From: Sphingomonas cannabina | Lineage (GTDB): Bacteria; Pseudomonadota; Alphaproteobacteria; Sphingomonadales; Sphingomonadaceae | Assembly: GCF_021391395.1 (NCBI RefSeq) | Contig: NZ_CP090059.1 | Span: forward strand, 915,001-979,000 | Reading direction: 5' to 3' | Length of the DNA stretch: 64,000 bases | Shown: positions 1-9,441 of the stretch, in pieces | How positions within the stretch are numbered: position 1 is the stretch's first letter | Layout: every line of letters starts with the position of its first letter | Made by a program: the position numbers and the translations under genes | Notes under the pieces: generated by a model | What the model was told of the DNA's origin: nothing | Databases searched by the model: none | What the model saw: the letters and a program-made list of their open reading frames with translations, nothing else

Positions 1-336
1 GACATGTAGTTCGTCAATGTTCCCTTCCGACAACGTGACCCAGCGCGCCCCTTCATGTCGGATAGCCTTGTAAATTGCCGCGATGTCCTCCTGGTCTCGA
101 CTGACTCGGTCGATCGACTCGGAAAGGACGATATCGACATCGGCGACACGGGCGAGGAGGGCATTCAGCCCAGGCCGGTTCCTACTGGCGCCCGAAAGTG
201 CGAGATCGGAGTAGACTTCGACGACCTCCCAACCTTCCCGCTTTGCGCGCTCGAGACAGAGGCGTGCCTGGTCTTCCGCAGACCGTTCAGATTGTTTGTC
301 GGTGGAATAGCGCGCGTAGATCACGACTCGCGTCAT
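1..336 (-). CDS. Serine recombinase, N-terminal part (cut by window edge)
   Basis: Only the first 112 codons lie in the window; the gene continues past base 1. The start of the protein (MTRVVIYARYSTDKQS) is the resolvase/invertase fold, with the catalytic serine in the YARYS motif at residue 10. Further on, SGASRNRPGL and ESIDRVSRDQEDI are the usual conserved stretches of the catalytic domain. Such enzymes cut and rejoin DNA through a phosphoserine intermediate, often to integrate, excise or resolve mobile elements. The ATG is chosen because the similarity begins there. Its start is overlapped by a 51-residue ORF, so the two are probably co-translated. Whether this is a large recombinase with a zinc ribbon or a short resolvase cannot be told. 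Confidence 0.85.
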   Translation of the reverse strand, partial: MTRVVIYARYSTDKQSERSAEDQARLCLERAKREGWEVVEVYSDLALSGASRNRPGLNALLARVADVDIVLSESIDRVSRDQEDIAAIYKAIRHEGARWVTLSEGNIDELHV

Positions 337-442
337 GGTCCGACCTCTCCAGCTGTTTTCGACGCGCAATTTCCTCCCGTGCCGCATCGCGCGCAAGAGC
401 ACGCGCCAGTTCGAGCAATTCTGGAGGGCTCGTGGATGTCAT
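287..442 (-). CDS. Small protein encoded ahead of the recombinase (51 aa)
   Basis: A 51-residue ORF starting MTSTSPPELLELARALARDA, rich in Ala, Arg and Glu and predicted helical. It overlaps the recombinase start by about 50 bases in another frame, and its own ATG overlaps the stop of the upstream 62-residue ORF as ATGA. The tight stacking suggests three translationally coupled genes. No function recognised; accessory role to the recombinase is inference. Confidence 0.5.
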   Translation of the reverse strand: MTSTSPPELLELARALARDAAREEIARRKQLERSDHDASRDLRALFHRQTI

Positions 443-627
443 TCGAAGACAACCTCGCACCGGAATCGCCCTTCCATCGAATCGCCATCGCGGATTCCGG
501 CAGCAAGGAGCGCGGCCGATTTGGCAGCGTTGGTCAACGTCCGCCTCCCGTCGGCCCCTTTGGTAAAAGCGGTCGCGACCGCGAAGACGATCAGAATCTG
601 TTCGACGGGCAATTGCGTGGGCGTCAC
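439..627 (-). CDS. 62-aa ORF beginning with a TraG-like leader
   Basis: The first residues (TPTQLPVEQILIVFAVATAF) match the start of the traG product of this window (TPTKLLIGQILVVFAIV), but after about residue 20 the sequence is unrelated. Translation probably begins at the GTG at 627, because the original traG ATG is lost. The ORF ends in an ATGA overlap with the following small gene. It looks like the leader of a broken traG copy fused to sequence belonging to the recombinase module. Whether a protein is made is uncertain. Confidence 0.4.
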   Translation of the reverse strand: MTPTQLPVEQILIVFAVATAFTKGADGRRTLTNAAKSAALLAAGIRDGDSMEGRFRCEVVFE

Positions 628-720
628 GTTCGGGGTTCCTACCGATCGACCTAGGGTCGACCCGGACTAACTCAGATTCGGCCTGAATCTTCGAAAACCG
701 AATGGGGCTGATCGGCCCTG
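576..720 (-). repeat. Degenerate copy of the traG 5' end and upstream region
   Basis: This stretch aligns by eye along its whole length with 26128-26290, the start of traG plus its upstream region. Shared blocks include GCGAAGAC, GGGCGTCACG, and in the upstream part GCTGATSGGCC followed by TGATRGGCCGG. The traG start codon is destroyed here. It is probably a remnant of a related element's traG, or an arm of an old recombination event that placed the recombinase genes behind a traG-type promoter. Confidence 0.75.
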
Positions 721-896
721 ATAGGCCGGAAACGGTCAGCGTCGTCGTTGCTCGAAGCCCCCGTCGGACCGTCTTTCGAGTGCTGGACGGGCGTTCGCCG
801 GCCTCGGCACCCTAATTGGCCTTCAGGAGTATTCCCAATGCATCCGCGATGGAGGCCCAGATATGCTGAGGTCGCTACTCCGTGCTGGTTCAGACG

Positions 897-1430
897 ATGC
901 GCTCAGAATTCCTGACTCCTGCCATCGCAGCGCTCCTGCTCATGGGGTGCTCGTCGACCACCCTACGCTATCAGCGCGAGACCGCAGGGGGCGGCTATGC
1001 CGAGCAGAGAATCGGGGACGATCGTTACCGTGTGACCTATACGGCACCGCCGCGGACCCACCTTGCAGTTGTTGACCGGCTTGCGTTGCGACGGGCAGCC
1101 GAGCTGGCGCTCGCAAAAGGCTTCTATGGCTTCGTCGTCGCTGACCGTGCTGTCGTCCACGATGTCTATGTGCTGCCAACCACGAAAGGCGGGAGGGTGA
1201 CTTATCGCGGCAGCTATCGCGACTGGCGCCGCTTCTGGCGTTTCTACTGCATCGGCAGGGGTTGGGATCACTGCGAGAGCGATCCACTCTGGCCATCAGG
1301 AGATGAACCCAGGCCTCATATCGAGGTCAGCTATACCGTCGCGTTCACGAACAGCCCAGGCGACGAAGTCATCGACGCGCGAACGCTTCTAGGCATGCAG
1401 GGGGCGGGGCAGGCGCACGGGCCCAAATAG
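897..1430 (+). CDS. Putative outer-membrane lipoprotein (CC0125/CC1285-like)
   Basis: A 177-residue exported protein with a short signal sequence ending in the lipobox LLLMGC, so Cys21 would be lipidated. The middle (residues about 65-90) has an alternating pattern with RRAAELALAKGFYGFVV, reminiscent of the small CC0125/CC1285 lipoprotein family of alphaproteobacteria; that assignment is tentative. The ATG at 897 is preferred over the GTG at 882 because the signal sequence starts there. The next gene is convergent with only 7 bases between stops. Function is unknown. Confidence 0.65.
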   Translation: MRSEFLTPAIAALLLMGCSSTTLRYQRETAGGGYAEQRIGDDRYRVTYTAPPRTHLAVVDRLALRRAAELALAKGFYGFVVADRAVVHDVYVLPTTKGGRVTYRGSYRDWRRFWRFYCIGRGWDHCESDPLWPSGDEPRPHIEVSYTVAFTNSPGDEVIDARTLLGMQGAGQAHGPK

Positions 1431-1437
1431 ATCTAAC

Positions 1438-2646
1438 CTATTGCGCTGTACGTACCTTCGTCCCCGATTCGACCTTGTCGCCCGGGTGCAGAATGATCTG
1501 GTCGCCTGGGACGAGCCCCGCGAGCACCTGTCCCCAATCCTCGCTCATCCGGCCAATCCGAACGTTCACCGTCTCGGCGCGACCCTCCGTGCTCACGCGG
1601 AACACCTGCCAGGCATTTCCGCTTCGGAACAGGGCACTGATCGGCACGCGCACCGTCTCCCCCACCGACCAGGTCCGGATGCGTATCGTGGCCCGGAACC
1701 CATGGCCGAGTCGTGCCCAAGCCCGGCGCGGCTCGGTGAAATCGATTACGACGTTGACGCGCTGCTCCTCGACGCCGAGCGCCGAGACCTTGAGAAAGCC
1801 ATAGGGTTCGATCAGCCGTACGCGCCCCTTGAGCGGATGATCGCCGCCCCAATCTTCGATCGACACTTCGGCGCCTGGGCTCACCTGGACGGCATCGGCC
1901 GAAAGCAGGTCCGTGACCAACTCAAGCTGGTCGGGATCGCCGATGGCGACCAAGGGGGTGCCAGCAGCGACGACGCGCGTGCTCTCCTGCGGCACGCTCA
2001 GCACATAGCCCGATATTGGCGCACGCACATCGACGACGCCGCGCCCGCGCATCCCTGCGCCTGGTGCGATCAGCGCGGCGCGTGCCGCATCGGCGCTGCG
2101 GCGTGCCGCTCGTTCGCCGTCGCGCGCGGCCCGCGCAGCGGCGCGGGCACGATCACGTTCCATGCTCGCTTCGTCGAGCGCTGCCTGAGCAACAAAGCCC
2201 TTTCCGCGAAGCGTCGACACGCGCGTACGCTGGCGCTCCGCCAGATCAAGCTGCGCAAGCGCCGCCTCCACTTCAGCGCGTGCCGCGTCGGCCTGCGATT
2301 CGAGTGCCCGGACATTGGCCGTCGCCTGCGCGAGCGTTCGCGCATCGAGTGCACCTGGTTCGGCCGGACGGATGCGGGCGAGCAGCGTCGTTCCGGCAAC
2401 GACCCGCGCTCCTGGCTTCAACGGCACGCGCACCAGTTCGCCGGTGATCGGCGCGGACACCATAAACAGATTTCGCACGCGCGTCTCGGCGAGATCGTCG
2501 ACTGTAGTCGCCATAGGGCCGCGGGTCACCTCGCCGACTTCGACCTCGGCCGACGGGGTTCGCGTCGCGACGAACGTGGCGGCAGCGAGGACGAGCACGA
2601 TCAACGCGCCGATCATGCGGGGGCCGGTCAATAGTTTGCGGGCCAT
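1438..2646 (-). CDS. HlyD/MacA-type periplasmic adaptor of an ABC exporter
   Basis: A 402-residue membrane-fusion protein. An N-terminal transmembrane anchor (residues about 10-28) is followed by a beta-barrel/lipoyl half (PITGELVRVPLKPG), a long Ala/Arg/Glu-rich coiled coil (about 100-190), the second lipoyl half (VRAPISGYVLSVPQE) and the membrane-proximal domain. It should bridge the inner-membrane ABC transporter encoded just upstream to an outer-membrane channel. The ATG lies 3 bases after the permease stop, with GAGGGAGTG as ribosome site partly inside that gene. Substrate is unknown; no TolC gene is nearby. Confidence 0.88.
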   Translation of the reverse strand: MARKLLTGPRMIGALIVLVLAAATFVATRTPSAEVEVGEVTRGPMATTVDDLAETRVRNLFMVSAPITGELVRVPLKPGARVVAGTTLLARIRPAEPGALDARTLAQATANVRALESQADAARAEVEAALAQLDLAERQRTRVSTLRGKGFVAQAALDEASMERDRARAAARAARDGERAARRSADAARAALIAPGAGMRGRGVVDVRAPISGYVLSVPQESTRVVAAGTPLVAIGDPDQLELVTDLLSADAVQVSPGAEVSIEDWGGDHPLKGRVRLIEPYGFLKVSALGVEEQRVNVVIDFTEPRRAWARLGHGFRATIRIRTWSVGETVRVPISALFRSGNAWQVFRVSTEGRAETVNVRIGRMSEDWGQVLAGLVPGDQIILHPGDKVESGTKVRTAQ

Positions 2647-2648
2647 CG

Positions 2649-5021
2649 TCACTCCCTCGTCTTGAGCGCGCGGACGAGATCGAGCCGGTCGACCCGGCGG
2701 CGGATGATGAGCGCAGTGATGCCGGCGGCGGCAGCGATGACGAGCGCGCCTTGGCCGAACACGCGCGGATCGATGAAATAGGGAATGGTGAAGAGGTCGC
2801 TGCTGAACTGCGTCACCAGGAACCGCCACAGTGCCATGCCGCCGAGGATGCCGATCGGTAGCGACAGGATCACGAGCAGCGCCTGCTCGCCGAGCAGCAC
2901 GAAAGCGACCTCGCCGCGGCGGAAGCCGAGCACTCGGAGCGACGCCAGATCACGCGCGCGTTCGGACAGACTGATTCGGGCGCTGTTGTAGGCGACACCC
3001 ATCACCACCAGCACCGACAGCCCGGTGTAGAAGATGGTCATGGTGTTGAAGTTCTCCTGGACCGTCGCTCGGATCGAATGGAGCGCCGCCGCCTTGACGG
3101 TGATGCCTGCCACCATCGGGCTGTCCTTGAGCCGCGAATAGATGCGCGGCAGCGCAGCCGTATCGACCTTGAGATAGGCGCCCGACAGCGTGTTTCCTTC
3201 GCGCATCAGCCGGTTGAGCAGCGCGCGATCGATGGTGGCAGAGCTTCCGAACGGGGCATCGAGCACATCCGTGACGACCAGGCGCAGCACCGGCCGCTCG
3301 CCCTCGGTGACACGTGCTTCGATCGCATCTCCTCGACCTACTCCGAGCTCGCTCGCCATCTGCCCGGTCAGCATCACGCCTCGCGGCGGCGGATCGAGGA
3401 CCTTGCCTTCGACATCGACGACGCGATTGAGCTCGCCGCCGGCATCGACCCCACTGATCCCCTCGCGCGTCTTGCGCGGCCCGGCGACGAGCCGGGCATC
3501 GGTCGCCCGCAGCGGCTGGACGCCAAGCACGCCCGGGATGCGCTGCAGCTCATGAAGGGCGCGCTCGTCGCGGCGCTCGGCGAACAGCACCAGCAGGTCG
3601 GAGCGGTCAGCGCTGCCGAAACCGATCTCGATCATCCGCTCGATGCTGCCCGGGCTCGCCTGTGAGACGATGTAGAGCGACAAGGCGGCGCCGAGCCCGA
3701 TCACCGAGAGCAGGCTGCGAACCGGGCGGCGGAGCAATCCGCGCAAGACGATGCGCGTCGGCTCGTCAGGACCGATGCCGGCAATCCAGCGGCCGACCCG
3801 CCCCGAATAGTCGGACGGCGCCGGCGGCCGCATCGCTTCCGCCGGCGTGAGTCGCGCTGCGCGCCATACCGCGGTTGCGGCGCCCAGCGCCACCGGCACC
3901 AGTGTTGCGGCGGCGGCGATCCAATAGACATCGGCGTCGGCGTCGAAAGCGAGGAAAGGGAAGGAATAGAAACGCTGGTAGAGGCCGGCGAGCGCCCGTC
4001 CCAGCCAGGTACCGAGGCCGATTCCGAGCGCAAGGCCGCCGAGCGACAGCAGCAGCGCGAGCTCGACGTAGTGGAGCAGGATCGCTCGCCCCGGAAAGCC
4101 GAACGCCTTCAAAAGCCCGATGATCTCGCGCTCGGTCTCGACCAGCCGGGCGAGCACGATGTTGAGCAGGAACGCGGCCACCAGCAGGAACACCGGCGGC
4201 AGCACCCCGGCCATTGTCTTCAGCTGGTCGATCTCGCTCGCAATGAAACGGTCGGAAATCTGCTGCTCGCGATCGTAGGCGCCGATGCCGCCATAGGGCG
4301 CGAGCAGCAGATCGAGGTGCCGTTCGACCTCCTCCGGCTTCGCGCCGGGCGACAGCCGAACGAGCACATCGTTGAACGCTTGGTTGAGATCGAGCGCCGC
4401 GGCGAGCGGCTCGCGGCCCATCCACAGGATAGCGAAGCGACGATTGTCGGGAAACACCTGCCCGCCGCCGATCGCATAGACATATTCGGGAGACAGCACG
4501 GTCCCGACGAGGCGAAGCGCGACCTGCTTGCCGTAGAGCACGGCGGTGATGCGATCGCCGGCCGACAGGCCGGCCGCTTGCACGAACGCTTCATTGGCGA
4601 CTACCTCCTCGGGGTGGCGCGGATCGGGGAAGCGGCCGGAGCGGAGCACTAGCTGGTTGAGCGCATCGCCTCTCGCCTCGGGAAGCGAATGGACGCGCGC
4701 CGACACGGGCTCGGCAACTTGGGCAACGTCGAGAGTCGCGCGCGTGCTCACCCGGCTGTCGGCGGCGGCAACGTCGGGCAGCGCGCGGACTCTGGCGATC
4801 ATGGGCTCGGGCGCGCGCACGAGCGGCGCGAACACATCGGCGAAGCGGTACCGATCATAATAGGCCGAACGGCTCGTCTCGAGCGAACCGATCAGCCCGA
4901 CCGCCATGACGACCGTGCCGACCCCGGCCGCGATCACCAGCGCAATCGCTACTGCCTGGCCGCGCAACCGCCAGAGGTCGCGCAGCAGCTTGATGTCGAG
5001 GGTCGAGCCCAGGCGCATCAC
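2649..5021 (-). CDS. FtsX/MacB-type ABC transporter permease (790 aa)
   Basis: A duplicated permease: an N-terminal transmembrane helix ([20 protein letters not shown]), a periplasmic MacB-like core domain, three helices near residues 270-390, then a second unit with its own periplasmic domain (about 445-640) and a final three-helix FtsX domain (about 655-780). This is the layout of LolC/E- or DevC-like exporters with two FtsX domains. The start codon overlaps the ATPase stop as ATGA, so both are co-translated. Together with the adaptor it should form a tripartite exporter driven by the ATPase at 5018-5758. Confidence 0.88.
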   Translation of the reverse strand: MMRLGSTLDIKLLRDLWRLRGQAVAIALVIAAGVGTVVMAVGLIGSLETSRSAYYDRYRFADVFAPLVRAPEPMIARVRALPDVAAADSRVSTRATLDVAQVAEPVSARVHSLPEARGDALNQLVLRSGRFPDPRHPEEVVANEAFVQAAGLSAGDRITAVLYGKQVALRLVGTVLSPEYVYAIGGGQVFPDNRRFAILWMGREPLAAALDLNQAFNDVLVRLSPGAKPEEVERHLDLLLAPYGGIGAYDREQQISDRFIASEIDQLKTMAGVLPPVFLLVAAFLLNIVLARLVETEREIIGLLKAFGFPGRAILLHYVELALLLSLGGLALGIGLGTWLGRALAGLYQRFYSFPFLAFDADADVYWIAAAATLVPVALGAATAVWRAARLTPAEAMRPPAPSDYSGRVGRWIAGIGPDEPTRIVLRGLLRRPVRSLLSVIGLGAALSLYIVSQASPGSIERMIEIGFGSADRSDLLVLFAERRDERALHELQRIPGVLGVQPLRATDARLVAGPRKTREGISGVDAGGELNRVVDVEGKVLDPPPRGVMLTGQMASELGVGRGDAIEARVTEGERPVLRLVVTDVLDAPFGSSATIDRALLNRLMREGNTLSGAYLKVDTAALPRIYSRLKDSPMVAGITVKAAALHSIRATVQENFNTMTIFYTGLSVLVVMGVAYNSARISLSERARDLASLRVLGFRRGEVAFVLLGEQALLVILSLPIGILGGMALWRFLVTQFSSDLFTIPYFIDPRVFGQGALVIAAAAGITALIIRRRVDRLDLVRALKTRE

Positions 5022-5758
5022 CAGCTCAGCTCCAACGGGGAAATGCGGGTCGTATTGTGGCGCATCCCGGTGATGCGGCCGTCGCCGAACAGGAATACCT
5101 GGTCGGCGATGTCGGCGATCACGGCGTTGTGGGTGATGATGAAGGTGGTGGTGCCGAGCTCACGGTTGATCTGGTCGAGCGCCGCCAGCACGCGCGTGCC
5201 GGTCTGGCTGTCGAGCGCCCCGGTGGGTTCGTCGCACAGCAGCACCTCGGGACGCTTGGCGATGGCGCGAGCGATGGCGACGCGCTGCTGTTCGCCGCCC
5301 GACAGCTCGGCGGGGAAATGGTCGAGCCTGGCGTCGAGCCCGACCAGCGCCAGTGCCTCGGCCGGATCCATCGGATCGTTCGAGATTTCGGTGATCAGCG
5401 CGACGTTCTCGCGCGCCGTCAGCGAGGCCACCAGATTGTAGAACTGGAAGACGAAGCCGACGCTGCGGCGGCGATATTCGGTGAGCGCATCATCGTCGAG
5501 CTCGGTGAGGTCGCGGTCGTGGAACCAGGCATGGCCCGCGCTCGCGTGATCCAGTCCACCGAGGATGTTGAGCAGGGTCGACTTGCCTGATCCTGACGGC
5601 CCAAGCAGCACGACCATCGTGCCCGGATCGACGGTGAAGTCGACGCCGCGCAGTGCCTGCACGGCGTTGTCGCCTTCGCCATAGACCTTGGTCAGGCCCT
5701 CGACGCGATAGACCGGATCATGCCGACTGCGCCTGTTCAGGTCTTTTGCGGCCGGCAT
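5018..5758 (-). CDS. ABC transporter ATP-binding protein (LolD/MacB-like)
   Basis: A 246-residue nucleotide-binding subunit. Walker A is GPSGSGKST (about residue 53), Q-loop FVFQFYNL, signature LSGGEQQR, Walker [13 protein letters not shown], and the H-loop lies in IITHN. These are all the residues required for ATP hydrolysis. The sequence falls in the LolD/MacB group that powers mechanotransmission exporters rather than substrate channels. It is the first gene of a three-gene exporter set with the permease and adaptor downstream; the glycosyltransferase upstream ends 9 bases before it, so all four may be one operon. Confidence 0.92.
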   Translation of the reverse strand: MPAAKDLNRRSRHDPVYRVEGLTKVYGEGDNAVQALRGVDFTVDPGTMVVLLGPSGSGKSTLLNILGGLDHASAGHAWFHDRDLTELDDDALTEYRRRSVGFVFQFYNLVASLTARENVALITEISNDPMDPAEALALVGLDARLDHFPAELSGGEQQRVAIARAIAKRPEVLLCDEPTGALDSQTGTRVLAALDQINRELGTTTFIITHNAVIADIADQVFLFGDGRITGMRHNTTRISPLELSW

Positions 5759-5766
5759 GCATCGGC

Positions 5767-7032
5767 CTAGGCGGCAAGCACCGCCGGCACCCGCTCTTCG
5801 ATGCCTTGCGTGGTTTCGGCCTCTTCGGCGAGCATATCGGCGAAAGCGTCGACCGCGCGTTCGACCATGCGAGCCCAGGTCATCGAACGTCCATGCTCGT
5901 AAGCGCGAGCGGCCATACGAGCGCGGCCTGCATCATTCGCGAGCAACGCGCCGACCGTACGGGCAAAGCCGGCGACGTCGCCGAAATCGACCAAACGGCC
6001 GCGGCCGTCGGCGAGGAGCTCGACGGCATGGACGTAGGGGGTGGAGACGATCGGCTTGCCAAGCCCGAAGGCGTAGGCGAGCGTTCCCGAGGTGATCTGC
6101 GCCGGGTTTCCGTACGGCGTGACGTAGACATCGGCCGCGGCGATGCGATCGATCAGCGCCTCTTCATCGAGGAACCGCGCCTCCCAGCGTATATGCCCGC
6201 CGACGCCGAGCTCGTGGGCAAGCGACTGCAGACGCGCGCGATACGCCTCCCCTTCGTGCGCGACGAGGTGCGGATGCGTCGCCCCGACGATCGAATAGAG
6301 CGTATCGGGGCATCGCGCGAGGATGACGGGCATCGCCCGAATCATCGTCTCAATACCCTTTCCGGGCGACAGAAGGCCGAAGGTCAGAACGGTCTTGCGG
6401 TCTTCGAGCCCCAGACGGGCGCGCGCGAGCGCAGGGGTGACATAAGGTCGATCCGGCACCCCATGCGGAATGACGGCAATCCGTTCGGAGGCGACTCCAT
6501 AGCGCTCCTCGAGGATCGTGCGGGCACGCTGCGCCATTACGATCAGCAACTGCGCATGCTTGAGAAGGCGCTCCATCACCGCGAACTGGTCCGCATTGGG
6601 GTCCTCGAGCACGGTGTGGAGCGTCACCACCACCGGGAGGGCGAGGCGATTGAGCAGTTCGAGCAGATAGATGCCGGCCGGGCCGCCGAAGATACCGAAC
6701 TCGTGCTGCACCCACAGCAGGTCGGCTCCGCTCCTGGTGATCGCGGCCGCAGCGGCGCGATAACTGCCGATGTCCTCCTGATCGACCGTGCGGACGACGT
6801 TTGGCGGGAAACGGTAGCTCTGGCCGGGATCGGCCATGGCATAATGGTCGACGCGGATGTCCGGGAAGCGCATCGTGATGGCGTCATGGACATGGCTGGT
6901 GAAGGTCGCGAGGCCGCATAGGCGCGGCAGCGAATTGCCGAGCAGCGCGATCCGCTTCGGCCGTGGCCGGGACGGAACCAGTTTCCGCGTTCCCGGGGAA
7001 TCAACCAGGCACTCGTCCGCAGTTGCTCGCAT
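5767..7032 (-). CDS. Family 4-type glycosyltransferase
   Basis: A 421-residue GT-B enzyme. The N-terminal Rossmann half starts at [15 protein letters not shown] and has [10 protein letters not shown]; the C-terminal half has [15 protein letters not shown] and the donor-binding region [19 protein letters not shown], where the acidic residue of the EX7E motif is replaced. It probably transfers a sugar from a nucleotide donor to an exported glycan or lipid; substrate not predictable. The ATG at 7032 follows a perfect GGAGGAGG at good spacing and is chosen over the ATG 15 bases upstream. It is closely followed by the exporter genes. Confidence 0.82.
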   Translation of the reverse strand: MRATADECLVDSPGTRKLVPSRPRPKRIALLGNSLPRLCGLATFTSHVHDAITMRFPDIRVDHYAMADPGQSYRFPPNVVRTVDQEDIGSYRAAAAAITRSGADLLWVQHEFGIFGGPAGIYLLELLNRLALPVVVTLHTVLEDPNADQFAVMERLLKHAQLLIVMAQRARTILEERYGVASERIAVIPHGVPDRPYVTPALARARLGLEDRKTVLTFGLLSPGKGIETMIRAMPVILARCPDTLYSIVGATHPHLVAHEGEAYRARLQSLAHELGVGGHIRWEARFLDEEALIDRIAAADVYVTPYGNPAQITSGTLAYAFGLGKPIVSTPYVHAVELLADGRGRLVDFGDVAGFARTVGALLANDAGRARMAARAYEHGRSMTWARMVERAVDAFADMLAEEAETTQGIEERVPAVLAA

Positions 7033-7325
7033 GCTTGCCTCCTCCATTGCGGGATGGAGGCGAGCCTATCCGTCGTGGTCCCCGGCCCGCATTAAGGGAT
7101 TGTCCGAGGTGCGGTGCACGCCTTCTCCGCCGTTTACGAGAGGGGGTTGGGACCGCGAGAAATCTCGGCGGAGATGTCGCAAGCTTCGCGACTGGTGAGG
7201 CGCCCGCTGTCGGCGGCGGATGGACGGGTTGCTGAAATCTTGCTGCCGATGCCATGCGCATTTCCGGCAGGGATCTGCGAAATAGCGCGGGGCGGCACGG
7301 GCGGCCGCTCCGCGCCGAAGTCGTT

Positions 7326-7979
7326 TCAGGCGAAAGCGATCTCGTCCTCCACCCTATTGACCCCCGGAACCGACCAGGCGGCCTGCTCGGCGACCCGACG
7401 TTCATTCCAGCCGTGGACCTCGCCGCTCAATTTTACTGTATGACCGGCCACGGAGACGCTGATCGCATTTGCATCGAGCGCGCTCTGGCGTTTGATCGCT
7501 GTCATGATCCGCTCGCGGACGTCGGCAGGTGACGGTTCGCCCTTGATCTCGACACGGTTGTTGACGCCCTTGACTCCGGTAATACGGCCGGCAGCGGTCT
7601 GAGCGGCTTTCTTCTGATAATTCCACTCGACGTCACCACTGAGCGTCACCCAGCCGTTCTCGACACGAACCTGGATGCGTTCGTCGGGGACGGTGACATC
7701 CCAGCGGAATAGCTGGAGGATTCTCTCGGCAATCTCCGTGTCGGAAGTCTTGGGATCACTCGGAAAGCGCACCTTGATCTCCTCGGCGATTGCCTTGACA
7801 CCGTTCACTCGCGCCGCCGCTCGTTCGGCGGCCATCTTCTGAGCATAATTGGGCACATGGCCGGTGAGGGTGACGACACCGTCCTTTGCCATCACGCCGA
7901 TCTGGCCGTGCTCGACCATCGGCTCGAAGGCCAGTTCGTCGAGCACGTCGCGCTGCAGTTGGCTGTCGGTCTTCATCAT
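7326..7979 (-). CDS. BON-domain protein with three BON repeats
   Basis: A 217-residue protein made of three successive BON domains (about residues 4-70, 77-143, 150-216), each with the G-V-V/K-T-L-S/T-G-x-V core (VVTLTGHV, WVTLSGDV, TVKLSGEV) and the N-x-V-x-V/E-I ending. BON domains bind membranes or ligands; proteins of this architecture are typically induced by osmotic or low-oxygen stress. There is no signal peptide, so it may be cytoplasmic. Two ATG codons are adjacent; the first has GAGGAG just upstream. It is transcribed divergently from the universal stress protein gene. Confidence 0.88.
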   Translation of the reverse strand: MMKTDSQLQRDVLDELAFEPMVEHGQIGVMAKDGVVTLTGHVPNYAQKMAAERAAARVNGVKAIAEEIKVRFPSDPKTSDTEIAERILQLFRWDVTVPDERIQVRVENGWVTLSGDVEWNYQKKAAQTAAGRITGVKGVNNRVEIKGEPSPADVRERIMTAIKRQSALDANAISVSVAGHTVKLSGEVHGWNERRVAEQAAWSVPGVNRVEDEIAFA

Positions 7980-8314
7980 ATTGCTCCTCGTCCCAAGAAT
8001 CGCCCCGACCAAGTGCGGGACGCGTGATGATTCTCCCGGCGGGTACCATCGGATATCCGGTTGATTCCGGACGGTGGCCGAAAGGCGGGGAGCGACGGCT
8101 ACTCCTGTTGTCGGCCCGCGTTCGGTATCTGGGTGCCGCACGCAACGTGTCAGCGGTGGCGAGTTGGTTGATCACCAGCTCGGACAAGCGTGGCCTCTGC
8201 CGGTCGGGTCTCCGGTCATCGCGCGGCCTGACGACCACATCATCGTAGATTCCCGCATCGCCAAGGGCGCCCGGGAGGGTTTAGCTGCCGACGACCTGCG
8301 CAGGGATGACGCCG
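7980..8314. promoter_or_regulatory. Divergent intergenic region, BON gene / universal stress gene
   Basis: These 335 bases separate two divergent stress-type genes, so both promoters should be here. I looked for FNR/Dnr-like TTGAT-N4-ATCAA palindromes and saw none that convinced me. An AGGGA ribosome site sits ahead of the ATG at 8315. No other feature is evident. Confidence 0.4.
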
Positions 8315-8752
8315 ATGGCCAGACCGACCCATATTTTGGTGGCAACCGATGGCTCGGATCCCGCTGGCCGGGCGGTGAGATTGGCCGCCGAGATCGCCGG
8401 GGCCACAGAAGCCGATATGACCATCCTGACGGTTGGGCATGAGCTTTCGCCTCACGAACTTCGCCAACTCATGTATGCCGAGGGTGATGGGGGCGCGGCC
8501 GTCGATACGCTCGCCGAGGAACTGCTTGCGGCCGCAAAGGCCGAGGCGAAGTCATCCGGTGCCGCAGAGGTCCAGACCGTCACCGTTTGGGGGGATCCGG
8601 CCGAGGTGATCCTCGATTACGCACGCACTGGCGAGGTGGACCTCCTCGTGCTCGGGCGACGCGGTCGCGGCCGGCTCACCGCGCTTCTGCTCGGCAGCGT
8701 TTCCCAGAAGCTCGTGTCGCTTGCACCATGCGCAGTGATGATCGTGCCTTGA
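8315..8752 (+). CDS. Universal stress protein (ATP-binding type)
   Basis: A 145-residue UspA-fold protein. It starts with the strand ILVATDGSDPAG and carries the nucleotide-binding signature G-x2-G-x9-G-S near the C-terminus (GRRGRGRLTALLLGS), so it belongs to the ATP-binding branch of the family. The protein ends with the usual APCAVMIVP strand. The ATG at 8315 is preferred over 8306 because AGGGA lies at proper distance. Its neighbours (BON proteins, PEP synthase, kinase, hemerythrin-like protein) suggest a low-oxygen or starvation role, by inference. Confidence 0.9.
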   Translation: MARPTHILVATDGSDPAGRAVRLAAEIAGATEADMTILTVGHELSPHELRQLMYAEGDGGAAVDTLAEELLAAAKAEAKSSGAAEVQTVTVWGDPAEVILDYARTGEVDLLVLGRRGRGRLTALLLGSVSQKLVSLAPCAVMIVP

Positions 8753-8860
8753 ATCCCAACGCAATCAGCGAGCGCGGCACGGATTCGTGAAAAGTCGTAC
8801 GTGGGATCAGGAATCGATAGGGAGGAAGCGTAGAACTCACTTATCACAAGCCGCGTTTTG

Positions 8861-8888
8861 AAAAGTGGAAGCCGATGCCGGCTTTCAC
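8861..8888 (-). terminator. Rho-independent terminator of the ppsA-pfkB-BON operon
   Basis: On the minus strand a 10-bp stem (arms 8865-8874 and 8879-8888, one G-U pair, 4-base loop) is followed directly by TTTT. The stop codon of the BON gene at 8885 lies inside the stem, so it closes the minus-strand operon. Confidence 0.7.
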
Positions 8889-9424
8889 GAACGGAGTGAG
8901 GAATTGTGAGGTGTGCCAGTTAGGGAAGGCAAGATCGCTGCGGGTGCGGTCTGTGGCGCGACGTCAATCCGGTTGGCTATCGCCACGACGCCGCCGACGC
9001 GCGCGGCAGCCCGGCGCGCTGCATGCCGTTGGTACGCGCGTTCGGCAATTCCGCTCAACGCCACACAGCCATGGACGACGGAAACCTCGAAGGCGTCCGT
9101 CGGGATGGCCGCATCAAGCGCGAACATCTTCCGGACCCGATCGGCTATTCGTTCATCCCGGCCCTTGTCGGCAGCGCTCCCGAAAATCCTGATCTCGTCC
9201 ACCACGCACCGGACGGCCCGGATGCGCCCTGCCGCCGCGACCGCCGCCTCGCGCATTGCCAGGTTGGGAGACCATCCCGAGAGCGTGACGACGCCGGAGC
9301 GCACGGCCACACCAAGAGAATCGGGATCGACCTGCCGATCGTCGGCGAATGCATCGCGTATCATGTAGGCGAGCATGTCGTCGCCTCTCGCGATCTCGGT
9401 CTGCAGTCGTGCCCGATCTGTCAT
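8885..9424 (-). CDS. BON-domain protein with two BON repeats
   Basis: A 179-residue protein with two BON domains (about residues 14-80 and 90-160): cores VVTLSGWSPN and CVALSGIAE, followed by a short unrelated tail. It is the last gene of the operon with the sugar kinase and PEP synthase, and its stop codon is inside the operon terminator. The start at 9424 (MTDRARLQTE) gives a normal N-terminus; an ATG at 9448, just past the kinase stop, is an alternative. Membrane or ligand binding under stress is the family expectation; the actual role is not known. Confidence 0.78.
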   Translation of the reverse strand: MTDRARLQTEIARGDDMLAYMIRDAFADDRQVDPDSLGVAVRSGVVTLSGWSPNLAMREAAVAAAGRIRAVRCVVDEIRIFGSAADKGRDERIADRVRKMFALDAAIPTDAFEVSVVHGCVALSGIAERAYQRHAARRAAARVGGVVAIANRIDVAPQTAPAAILPSLTGTPHNSSLRS

Positions 9425-9441
9425 GCCGTTCACCCGCCCGT

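Noticed and set aside
7980-8314. FNR/Dnr box expected between BON and universal stress genes
   Set aside because: No TTGAT-N4-ATCAA-like palindrome is visible, so no oxygen-responsive site is claimed.
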